Of a stretch of 11,787 bases of DNA, positions 7,058 through 11,787 are shown piece after piece. Made by a program: the position numbers and the translations under genes. Every line of letters starts with the position of its first letter. Position 1 is the first letter of the stretch. The notes below the pieces were generated by a model. The model saw only the letters and a program-made list of their open reading frames with translations. It did no database searches and was not told where the DNA came from. Origin of the DNA: CAYLXU01 sp964388055 (GTDB lineage: Bacteria > Patescibacteriota > Minisyncoccia > UBA6257 > JACRHW01); NCBI GenBank assembly GCA_964388055.1, contig CAYLXU010000025.1, positions 1 to 11,787 of the forward strand. Reading direction: 5' to 3'.

Positions 7058-8275
7058 TTAACTGTTGTGTATCTCCGATTGGAATTCAGATTCGGAGAAT
7101 TTGGGTTCTCCCGGATCTAAGTTTTCCTCATGCATTGGTTCTGGCTCTCGTCCTTGTTCTTGTTGTGTGAGAAGTGGTTGTGCGATGAGGCGTTCTATAA
7201 GCTCCTTTAGCTCTTCGTCGGAATAAAAGGAGATGCTGATTTTTCCTTTCTTTCCCGTTCGTTCCACCGAAACGGGTTTCCCGAATACGGCCTCAAGAGA
7301 GCGTTCGAGTTGCACAATCGCTGGGTCTATATCAATTACTCGCTGTCTCCTTGATTGAGGAGACGAAACAACTGCCTGGAGGCGGTTTACAACGAGCTCT
7401 GTTTCTCGCACAGAGAGATTTCTACTAAGAATTTCTGCAAGTATTGCGCGTTGTTTTTCCGGATTTGTTATTTTGAGCATGAGGCGTGCGTGGGATTCTG
7501 TGATTTTCTTGTCCTCTATCGCCTTTTGCGCCTCATAAGGAAGTTGTAATAGACGTATGGTGTTTGAAACGGCTTCCCTGCTTTTTCCCATACGGTGACT
7601 TATCTCTCTTTGTGAGAGTCCAAACTCATCAGAGAGACGTGCATATGCGCGGGCCATTTCTATTGGACTTAGTTCCTCGCGCTGTAGGTTTTCTATGATT
7701 GCCATTTCGAGCTTCTCTCGCTCCTCCCTACTTTCCTTGATGACCGCGGGAATGTGTTCGAGGCCTATCTTCTTTGCCGCAAGAAGGCGTCGTTCTCCTG
7801 CAATGAGTTGGTATTCTACCTGAGTTCCCGTATCAATTTCTTTTTCTACCTTTGAAACAACAATTGGTTGGAGGATGCCATATTCTTTGATGGATTCAGC
7901 CAATTCGCCGAGTGCGGTAGGGTCAAAATGTCTTCTTGGCTGATAGGGGTTTGATTTTACTTTTTCCGTCTCGATCCAAAAAACCGGCTCTTTAATTGGT
8001 TCTTCGTAGAGTTGAGGATCTAATACATAGCTTACTTTTTCGAGAGCTATATTAGGGCTTGCAAAAATAGGTATTGGTGTGCCCTCTTCCGCTATTGTCT
8101 CTTCACCTTGTTCACTAGGGAAAGCTCCGAAGTTTTCAAAAGAATAGCCGTGAGGGTTATACGCAGTATTTTGTTGGTTTGTATTTTCGAAATGGTAAGA
8201 TTGCTCACTTTCTTGTGGGGTTGGGGTAATGTCTTGATTTGCGTAATTGTAGAGGTTATTGGAGTTGTACTCCAT
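7058..8275 (-). CDS. parB: ParB/Spo0J chromosome-partitioning protein
   Basis: ParB binds parS sites and spreads on DNA as a CTP-dependent clamp to help segregate the chromosome. The 405-residue protein has a low-complexity N-terminal part (about 1-100, rich in Asn, Gln, Ser, Glu), then box I with NPYQPRRHFD (109-118), the CTP-binding GERR (160-163), box II ENLQREELSPIEMA (195-208), a helix-turn-helix (about 219-240: LSQREISHRMGKSREAVSN) and a C-terminal dimerisation domain (about 318-365). A charged tail of about 40 residues ends it. The N-terminal extension is much longer than in ordinary ParB; no other Met occurs before residue 191, so the start is ATG 8275. It overlaps the end of tsaC by 20 bp, suggesting coupled translation, and no Shine-Dalgarno is evident. 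No parA lies in the window. It converges with rel, 11 bp apart. Confidence 0.95.
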   Translation of the reverse strand: MEYNSNNLYNYANQDITPTPQESEQSYHFENTNQQNTAYNPHGYSFENFGAFPSEQGEETIAEEGTPIPIFASPNIALEKVSYVLDPQLYEEPIKEPVFWIETEKVKSNPYQPRRHFDPTALGELAESIKEYGILQPIVVSKVEKEIDTGTQVEYQLIAGERRLLAAKKIGLEHIPAVIKESREEREKLEMAIIENLQREELSPIEMARAYARLSDEFGLSQREISHRMGKSREAVSNTIRLLQLPYEAQKAIEDKKITESHARLMLKITNPEKQRAILAEILSRNLSVRETELVVNRLQAVVSSPQSRRQRVIDIDPAIVQLERSLEAVFGKPVSVERTGKKGKISISFYSDEELKELIERLIAQPLLTQQEQGREPEPMHEENLDPGEPKFSESEFQSEIHNS

Positions 8276-8912
8276 GTTGTTTTAAGGTTTGTAAATGTTT
8301 GTTTGTAATATGTCCTGTGCGTAGTGTTTTCCAGGGAGTCTGTGTGAGATTCACGATTGTGGAAGGTGTAATATGTGTCCCACATTTTCCTTCAAGTATA
8401 AGATCGGGGTAGTGTTTTGCTGTTTTAAAGTATGCAAGCACTTCGTTTGCTGTTGTTGCTGGGGGCATTCCTGCTGGATTTGCGCTTGTTTGTGCGAGCG
8501 GGTTTGGATAGGTATGAAGGATTTTTGCCGTGAGCGCATGTTTTGGTGTTCGTAACGCAATCGTGTTTTTTGAAGTGACTCTTCGGTCGATGGTTGCCTC
8601 CGGGTGTAGTGGTAGGATCGCGGTGAATGGTCCTGGCCATACTTTTTCTAGGAAGTTCACGTGTTCTATGGTGTGTGATGTGATATTCTTTGCTGCATCG
8701 ATATTTTTTACAAATACAGGGAGCATTTTCTTCTCATCCCGGCCTTTTATTTGAAAAATTTTAGAAACTCCTTTCCTGTGTGTCGCATCTGCGATAAGCC
8801 CATAGACCGTGTCTGTCGGAACGGCGATTACTCCCCCATTTTTTAATATAGCAGAACAAAGCTGTAAAAGAGCTTGTTGTGCTTCTCTACTTTTTATTGT
8901 ACCCCAGTTCAT
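8256..8912 (-). CDS. tsaC: L-threonylcarbamoyladenylate synthase (TsaC/Sua5/YrdC)
   Basis: This enzyme makes threonylcarbamoyl-AMP from threonine, bicarbonate and ATP, the first step of t6A37 modification in ANN-decoding tRNAs. That includes the tRNA-Ile of this window. The 218-residue YrdC domain shows VPTDTVYGLIADA (31-43), KGRDEKKMLPVFV (56-68), WPGPFTAILP (92-101), IALRTPKHALTAK (118-130), QTSANPAG (141-148) and TPSTIVNL (182-189). The length fits the short TsaC form without the C-terminal Sua5 domain. ATG 8912 begins just before the domain; its Shine-Dalgarno is weak or absent. It is the first gene of a tsaC-parB unit, overlapping parB by 20 bp. A TATAAT word on the minus strand at 8986-8981 may be its -10 box. 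Confidence 0.93.
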   Translation of the reverse strand: MNWGTIKSREAQQALLQLCSAILKNGGVIAVPTDTVYGLIADATHRKGVSKIFQIKGRDEKKMLPVFVKNIDAAKNITSHTIEHVNFLEKVWPGPFTAILPLHPEATIDRRVTSKNTIALRTPKHALTAKILHTYPNPLAQTSANPAGMPPATTANEVLAYFKTAKHYPDLILEGKCGTHITPSTIVNLTQTPWKTLRTGHITNKHLQTLKQHGVQLQ

Positions 8913-8980
8913 ATCATTTTTCTACCAGAGTCTTATCCTCTTGTGCATCTTGTTTTTATCCTGTTGGTATGGTGTTTTAT

Positions 8981-8986
8981 ATTATA
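8981..8986 (-). promoter_or_regulatory. Possible -10 box of tsaC-parB
   Basis: The minus strand reads a perfect TATAAT, about 70 bp before the tsaC start. No good -35 hexamer lies 16-18 nt upstream (the place reads GCACAA). It abuts the -35 box of the divergent promoter for the 150-residue gene, so the two would compete if both are used. Confidence 0.35.
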
Positions 8987-9015
8987 TTGACGTAGTAATG
9001 TGTTTGTGCTATCAA
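8987..9015 (+). promoter_or_regulatory. Promoter of the 150-residue gene
   Basis: TTGACG (8987-8992) and TATCAA (9010-9015) are separated by 17 nt. Transcription would start near 9022, giving a leader of about 47 nt that ends in a strong ribosome binding site. Confidence 0.6.
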
Positions 9016-9068
9016 TATTTTGTCATTTCCATTTTGGGGTGACTATCTCAAAACGAGGAGGCTGTTCA

Positions 9069-9521
9069 ATGGACAGTGCCAAGGATTTGGAAGCAAGACT
9101 AAGGGCGCTTGGGGGTCAGCTAAATCTGAGTGATTTTGGTCCCTTGGGGTCTCCGCAGGGGCATACAAGTCCCGATATGAATCAAGTGATGGCACAGCTT
9201 GGAGTTGCTCAGCTTCAGCAGTATATGCCACTTGTCGAAGCTTTTGTTGGTCTTGGAAAAGATGAAATTCGCAAGGTGCTTGCACTGATCCTTGGTGCCG
9301 GTGCCGACGTGACTGAGGGATTGGAGCCAGAGCTTGAGAGAGTTGCTCAACTTCGCGCGAAGGCCATTGGGCGGGCTTATAAGGCTCTTCAGGCTGAGGG
9401 ATTCTCGAAGTCCCAAGCGTATAGGATTCTCCTTGCGCAGATCAAGCCAAATGGTTTCGGGGATGCGCTTCAGTCTGCGCTTAAATCAGTTCCACAAGCA
9501 TCGTCTTCTCGTCGGAAGTAG
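9069..9521 (+). CDS. Hypothetical 150-residue protein
   Basis: I do not recognise the family. No signal peptide or membrane span is evident. Residues 1-40 are partly low-complexity with Gly, Ser and Pro; about 40-75 form a hydrophobic helical segment (VMAQLGVAQLQQYMPLVEAF, then LGKDEIRKVLALILGAGADV). The region about 90-125 (ERVAQLRAKAIGRAYKAL, EGFSKSQAYRILLAQ) is helical and basic and has the look of a helix-turn-helix, which could bind DNA or RNA. The tail is Ser/Arg/Lys-rich (SSSRRK). The frame is open upstream to 9000, but ATG 9069 has GAGGAGG seven bases before it and is chosen. It has its own promoter and terminator and so is monocistronic. Base composition is somewhat more GC-rich than its neighbours, consistent with good expression or different selection. 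Confidence 0.85.
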   Translation: MDSAKDLEARLRALGGQLNLSDFGPLGSPQGHTSPDMNQVMAQLGVAQLQQYMPLVEAFVGLGKDEIRKVLALILGAGADVTEGLEPELERVAQLRAKAIGRAYKALQAEGFSKSQAYRILLAQIKPNGFGDALQSALKSVPQASSSRRK

Positions 9522-9530
9522 TACTTTAGG

Positions 9531-9546
9531 AAAATAATATTATTTT
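9531..9546. repeat. 16-bp perfect AT palindrome
   Basis: AAAATAATATTATTTT reads the same on both strands, ten bases after the stop of the 150-residue gene and just before its GC-rich terminator. It could be an extra mRNA-end structure or a protein site, but an AT-only palindrome of this size can also arise by chance. Confidence 0.5.
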
Positions 9547-9548
9547 AG

Positions 9549-9569
9549 ACCGCCCAACGAGGCGGTTTT
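9549..9569 (+). terminator. Terminator of the 150-residue gene
   Basis: ACCGCC (9549-9554) pairs with GGCGGT (9561-9566) around CAACGA, followed by a short T-run (9566-9569). The stem is GC-rich, but the T-tract is short. Confidence 0.75.
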
Positions 9570-9648
9570 CCTATTAGGACTGAGACGAATACTCTGGGTG
9601 TAAGTTCGGAGAGGTTCGTTTAATAAAAACAACCCTTTTTGCCAGGGG

Positions 9649-9676
9649 TTGAGATTCTTCACCGTTTTGGTATCTT
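9649..9676 (+). promoter_or_regulatory. Promoter of tRNA-Leu
   Basis: TTGAGA (9649-9654) and TATCTT (9671-9676) lie 16 nt apart. The predicted start near 9683 leaves a 5' leader of only about 8 nt before tRNA-Leu, which suits a tRNA transcript trimmed by RNase P. Confidence 0.55.
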
Positions 9677-9690
9677 AGAAAGACATATAT

Positions 9691-9776
9691 GCCGAGGTGG
9701 CGGAATGGCAGACGCAATGGACTCAAAATCCATCGATCGCAAGGTCATGAGGGTTCGACTCCCTCCCTCGGCACCA
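9691..9776 (+). tRNA. tRNA-Leu (anticodon CAA)
   Basis: This is a class II tRNA of 86 nt including CCA. The acceptor GCCGAGG pairs with CCTCGGC, the anticodon stem is ATGGA/TCCAT around CTCAAAA (anticodon CAA, reading UUG), and the long variable arm is GATC-GCAA-GGTC. The T stem-loop is GAGGG-TTCGACT-CCCTC. Discriminator A and the CCA end are both encoded, unlike the tRNA-Ile in this window. A HAD-like gene starts 22 bp downstream on the same strand and may share its transcript. Confidence 0.96.
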
Positions 9777-9798
9777 CTTGTTTGGGATTATCTCTTGT

Positions 9799-10197
9799 AT
9801 GATAAAGGCAATTCTTGTCGATGCGGGTGGGACACTCTTTTTTGTTGATGGGCACAATGATTCCCTCTTGGATTTTATTCGTACACACCAGAAGGAGTAT
9901 GTTTTTTGCATTATCTCAGACACTGAGTTAGATCTCGAAGAAACGTTACGTTTTTTTAAAATACGTGATTTATTTCAGTTGGTGCTTACTTCGGGAATAA
10001 CGGGGCTTTCTAAAGAGAAGCCGGAGATATATCAGTTGGCGCTTGAAAAATTGGGTGTGAGGCCGGAAGAGGTCCTTTTTATTGACGATCGCGAGGAATT
10101 TATACGCGTTGCAAGTTCCTTGGGGATCCAAACTATTCGATATACAACTTCAGAAGCATTATTTGCAAATATCGAGGAAGGGTTGGCAAAAAAATAA
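9799..10197 (+). CDS. Compact HAD-superfamily hydrolase-like protein
   Basis: HAD enzymes use an Asp nucleophile, mostly to remove phosphate from small metabolites or proteins; the substrate here is unknown. In 132 residues the four HAD motifs appear: motif I VDAGGTLF (7-14, nucleophile Asp8), motif II at IISDT (38-42, Ser40), motif III Lys72 or Lys74 in SKEKPEIY, and motif IV FIDDREEF (94-101). Only about 25 residues separate motifs I and II and no cap domain fits, so it is a minimal form. The acid/base position, two after the nucleophile and normally Asp, is Gly10, which points away from a classical phosphatase. ATG 9799 begins at the usual position of the fold; a TTG at 9778 in frame is less likely. 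No Shine-Dalgarno is seen. It sits 22 bp after tRNA-Leu. Confidence 0.85.
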   Translation: MIKAILVDAGGTLFFVDGHNDSLLDFIRTHQKEYVFCIISDTELDLEETLRFFKIRDLFQLVLTSGITGLSKEKPEIYQLALEKLGVRPEEVLFIDDREEFIRVASSLGIQTIRYTTSEALFANIEEGLAKK

Positions 10198-10206
10198 CAC
10201 GAAACA

Positions 10207-10235
10207 TTGACTTTTTGTCTTTTGTGTGGTAAATT
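10207..10235 (+). promoter_or_regulatory. Promoter of the 91-residue membrane protein gene
   Basis: TTGACT (10207-10212) and TAAATT (10230-10235) are separated by 17 nt. The predicted start is near 10242. This is one of the better promoter matches in the window. Confidence 0.65.
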
Positions 10236-10240
10236 TTACC
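10228..10240. promoter_or_regulatory. Palindrome over the -10 box, possible operator
   Basis: GGTAAA-T-TTTACC is a perfect inverted repeat that covers the -10 box and reaches to the expected transcription start. A dimeric repressor bound here would block the promoter. No regulator is identified. Confidence 0.4.
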
Positions 10241-10266
10241 CAATGCGATCGTGCCTGGTTGCATTG
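10241..10266 (+). promoter_or_regulatory. 5'-end hairpin in the leader mRNA
   Basis: CAATGCGA (10241-10248) pairs with TTGCATTG (10259-10266), eight pairs including one G-T, around a ten-base loop. It begins almost exactly at the predicted transcription start and ends about nine bases before the ribosome binding site, so it would form at the mRNA 5' end. Such hairpins can protect mRNA from decay. Confidence 0.5.
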
Positions 10267-10285
10267 TTCCTGAAGGGGGCAAAAG

Positions 10286-10561
10286 ATGCAGACGACTACT
10301 ACCAATAAGTGGGAGAGTCCGAGAGGGTTTGAGCCACACATTGCTTATTTACAGAAACTGATAGCCCGTGACACGAAACCTTTTTGGTTTACCCTCTATC
10401 TTTTTCCGGCTGTTGTGCTTTTGGGGTATTTTTATGGAATTGTAGGCGTTATGTGGGGGTTGGCAATTAAGGCAGCTGTAGTTCTTATGGCCATTGGAAT
10501 TCGTGAGGAGGAAAACAAACGTCTCCTAAGAATATGGCTGGAGGCGATTAACCAATCTTAG
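10286..10561 (+). CDS. Small two-helix membrane protein, unknown function
   Basis: I do not recognise a family. The 91-residue product has a polar N-terminus (about 1-31), then two hydrophobic segments at about 33-52 (FWFTLYLFPAVVLLGYFYGI) and 53-71 (VGVMWGLAIKAAVVLMAIGI), joined by almost no loop, and a charged C-terminus (REEENKRLLRIWLEAINQS). This suggests a helical hairpin in the membrane with both ends on the same side. The start is supported by an AAGGGGG Shine-Dalgarno six bases upstream of ATG. The gene has its own promoter, a leader hairpin and a strong terminator, so it stands alone. Possible roles include a holin-like or regulatory membrane peptide, but nothing in the sequence decides this. 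Confidence 0.85.
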   Translation: MQTTTTNKWESPRGFEPHIAYLQKLIARDTKPFWFTLYLFPAVVLLGYFYGIVGVMWGLAIKAAVVLMAIGIREEENKRLLRIWLEAINQS

Positions 10562-10568
10562 TGCGAGT

Positions 10569-10594
10569 GCGAGTGAAATTCACTCGCTTTTTTT
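10569..10594 (+). terminator. Terminator of the 91-residue gene
   Basis: GCGAGTG (10569-10575) pairs with CACTCGC (10581-10587) around AAATT, followed by seven Ts (10588-10594). The stem and the T-tract lie within the last codons and TGA stop of the convergent pseudouridine synthase gene. Confidence 0.92.
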
Positions 10595-11269
10595 GTTTTC
10601 AAAAATATTTAGTTGTGTTTTTGGATCTATGGTGAGGCAGACTTTTTTGGGTTCTGTTGCGGTTATAAAACAAAGTTCGTAAGCACAAAGCGCGATTGCG
10701 CCACTTGGAAATTTTGTGTGTGATCCATATTTCGCGTCTCCTACAATAGGGTGGCCGAGGTGAGATAGTGTTGCTCTAATTTGGTGGAATCTGCCCGTAT
10801 GGAGTTCAATCTCGATTGTGGTGCGGCCACTTTCTCGAGAAAGCACGGTGTAGGTAAGTGATGCTTTTTGCGCGCTTGGTTTTGCGTGGTCATACACGAA
10901 AGCTTTCCGCAGTTTCTCTACTTTTTTGATATACACTTCCACCATTTTCGAATCTTTCTCTAGATTTCCCTCTACCATAGCTGCATATTTTTTTGATACT
11001 TCGCGATTGCGAAATTGTTCACTAAGTCGGGATGCTCCCTTTGATGTTTTTGCATAGAGCAGTATTCCGGAGACTGGTCTGTCGAGGCGATGGATGAGAC
11101 CGAGATATACATTGTGTGGCTTGGAGTATTTTTTCTTCAAATATTCTTTTACGGTATCCATGAGTGAGAGTGTTCCTTGCGTGTCGCTTTGGGCGAGGGT
11201 CCCTGCGGGTTTAACTATGGCAATAAGGTGGTTGTCTTCGTAGAGGATGTCTAGTGTTTCGCTTTTCAT
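10580..11269 (-). CDS. RluA-family 23S rRNA/tRNA pseudouridine synthase
   Basis: RluA-type enzymes isomerise specific uridines in rRNA or tRNA to pseudouridine. The 229-residue protein starts with LDILYEDNHLIAIVKPAGTL (6-25), a standard family opening, and carries the catalytic motif HRLDRPVSG (60-68) with Asp63. The later block ELHTGRFHQIRATLSHLGHP, then VGDAKYG, is also characteristic. There is no N-terminal S4 RNA-binding domain, so it resembles the short RluA/TruC-like forms more than RluD; the target uridine cannot be assigned. ATG 11269 lies six bases after the stop of the upstream methyltransferase gene, so the two form an operon. Its own Shine-Dalgarno is weak. The last codons form the terminator of the convergent 91-residue gene. 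Confidence 0.93.
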   Translation of the reverse strand: MKSETLDILYEDNHLIAIVKPAGTLAQSDTQGTLSLMDTVKEYLKKKYSKPHNVYLGLIHRLDRPVSGILLYAKTSKGASRLSEQFRNREVSKKYAAMVEGNLEKDSKMVEVYIKKVEKLRKAFVYDHAKPSAQKASLTYTVLSRESGRTTIEIELHTGRFHQIRATLSHLGHPIVGDAKYGSHTKFPSGAIALCAYELCFITATEPKKVCLTIDPKTQLNIFENKKSE

Positions 11270-11275
11270 ATTGTG

Positions 11276-11787
11276 TTACACGTTTCTCCATCGAGCAAAG
11301 ATTCCACAGGGAAGGAGTCTCTTTCCTGACGATTCACGAATTGTAAGCTCTCCCGATTCGATTTCTCCTCCGAGACGTCTTATTAGATCTTCCAGGTTAT
11401 ATCTATACGCAAGTTGTGAGTATCCGGATGCATATCCGTTAAGAAGGAAGAAGAGTGGTGATGATGAGAGAAGTTTTTTGCATTCATCGATGAACGCAAC
11501 GAAGTGGTCTTCGATTTGCCAGACGTTTCCTTTGGGTCCTCTTCCGAATGCGGGTGGATCCATAATAATACCATCATATGTATTTCCTCGTTTGATTTCC
11601 CTTCGTACAAAATCTTGCGCATCGTCTACGATCCAGCGAATTGGTTTTTCGCCAAGTTTTGAAAGCTCTACATTGTCTTTTGCCCAACGAATTGATGATT
11701 TTGACGCATCTACATGGCACACCTTGGCGCCTGCTTGGGCGCAGGCGAGAGTGGCGCCCCCCGTATAACCAAATAAGTTAAGAACCG
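11276..11787 (-). CDS. PF10672-type (RlmI-like) SAM-dependent methyltransferase, 5'-truncated
   Basis: The gene runs off the window end, so about 170 C-terminal residues are seen and the N-terminus is missing. The visible part opens with the SAM-binding motif I (LNLFGYTGGATLACAQAGAK), then VDASKSSIRWAKDNVEL, where Asp is expected to bind the SAM ribose. The catalytic-type motif IV reads MDPPAFGRGPKG, followed by VWQIEDHFVAFIDECKKLL. This combination fits the S-adenosylmethionine-dependent methyltransferase family that includes RlmI-like 23S rRNA methyltransferases (PF10672-type). Whether the target is rRNA cytosine, guanine or something else cannot be told. The frame continues upstream of the GTG at 11722, so that GTG is not the start. 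The RluA-type gene follows after six bases, making an RNA-modification operon. Confidence 0.88.
   Translation of the reverse strand, partial: VLNLFGYTGGATLACAQAGAKVCHVDASKSSIRWAKDNVELSKLGEKPIRWIVDDAQDFVRREIKRGNTYDGIIMDPPAFGRGPKGNVWQIEDHFVAFIDECKKLLSSSPLFFLLNGYASGYSQLAYRYNLEDLIRRLGGEIESGELTIRESSGKRLLPCGIFARWRNV

Noticed and set aside
8092..8385. Open frame of 97 residues spanning the tsaC-parB junction on the minus strand
   Set aside because: It overlaps two well-supported genes in another frame, and its Thr-rich content is a frame artefact.
9630..9651. CAACCC/GGGTTG hairpin upstream of tRNA-Leu as a terminator
   Set aside because: There is no T-tract after it and it overlaps the likely -35 box; a terminator already exists at 9549.
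9778..9798. TTG start for the HAD gene right after the tRNA-Leu CCA
   Set aside because: The HAD fold begins at the ATG 9799 residues (MIKAILVDAGG), and the extra seven residues have no support.
11247..11768. Open frame of 173 residues on the plus strand at the right end
   Set aside because: It is the antisense shadow of the methyltransferase, whose SAM motifs are clear on the other strand.
1..11787. CRISPR arrays, insertion sequences, phage or defence genes
   Set aside because: No regularly spaced repeats, transposase, integrase, phage or defence-type proteins were found on either strand.

Overview
The window reads as ordinary chromosome from a small-genome bacterium, most probably a Patescibacteria/CPR member of the Parcubacteria type. 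The grounds are indirect: moderately AT-rich DNA, very tight gene packing with convergent overlaps, a DprA, a shortened Rel with no obvious zinc-finger region, a GT39 mannosyltransferase-like protein, and several small proteins I cannot assign. UGA acts as a stop in at least two genes (dprA and the RluA-type gene), so the code looks standard and not the UGA=Gly code of Gracilibacteria/SR1. The phylum call is inference; a 16S or ribosomal protein marker would be needed to settle it.

Layout. Positions 1-332 hold tRNA-Ile(GAU) on the minus strand, a degenerate second copy of a tRNA 5' half just upstream of it, and a promoter-like sequence; 1-129 shows no gene. A GT39-type membrane glycosyltransferase (333-1682, minus) diverges from dprA (1747-2847), which is followed by topA (2947-4974). 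The dprA-topA gap is filled by an AT-rich imperfect palindrome. A hairpin terminator ends topA and touches the stop codon of a convergent 89-residue unknown gene (5002-5271, minus). That gene's near-consensus promoter overlaps the start codon of the divergent rel gene (5352-7046). rel converges on parB (7058-8275, minus), which overlaps the upstream tsaC/sua5 gene (8256-8912, minus) by 20 bp. Next come an unknown 150-residue gene with its own promoter and terminator (9069-9521), tRNA-Leu(CAA) with its own promoter, a compact HAD-like hydrolase, and a 91-residue two-helix membrane protein with promoter, leader hairpin and terminator (10286-10561). The window ends with a minus-strand pair: an RluA-type pseudouridine synthase and a 5'-truncated PF10672-type (RlmI-like) methyltransferase.

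Functionally this is information processing and stress control: DNA uptake/recombination (dprA), supercoiling (topA), (p)ppGpp signalling (rel), chromosome segregation (parB), tRNA t6A synthesis (tsaC) and RNA modification (pseudouridine synthase, methyltransferase), plus two tRNAs. I found no CRISPR array, insertion sequence, phage gene or recognisable defence system. The most interesting signals are small-scale: the tRNA half-copy, the dprA-topA palindrome, the in-frame palindrome inside topA, the promoter on the rel start codon, the short Rel, and three small orphan genes with unusually complete expression signals.
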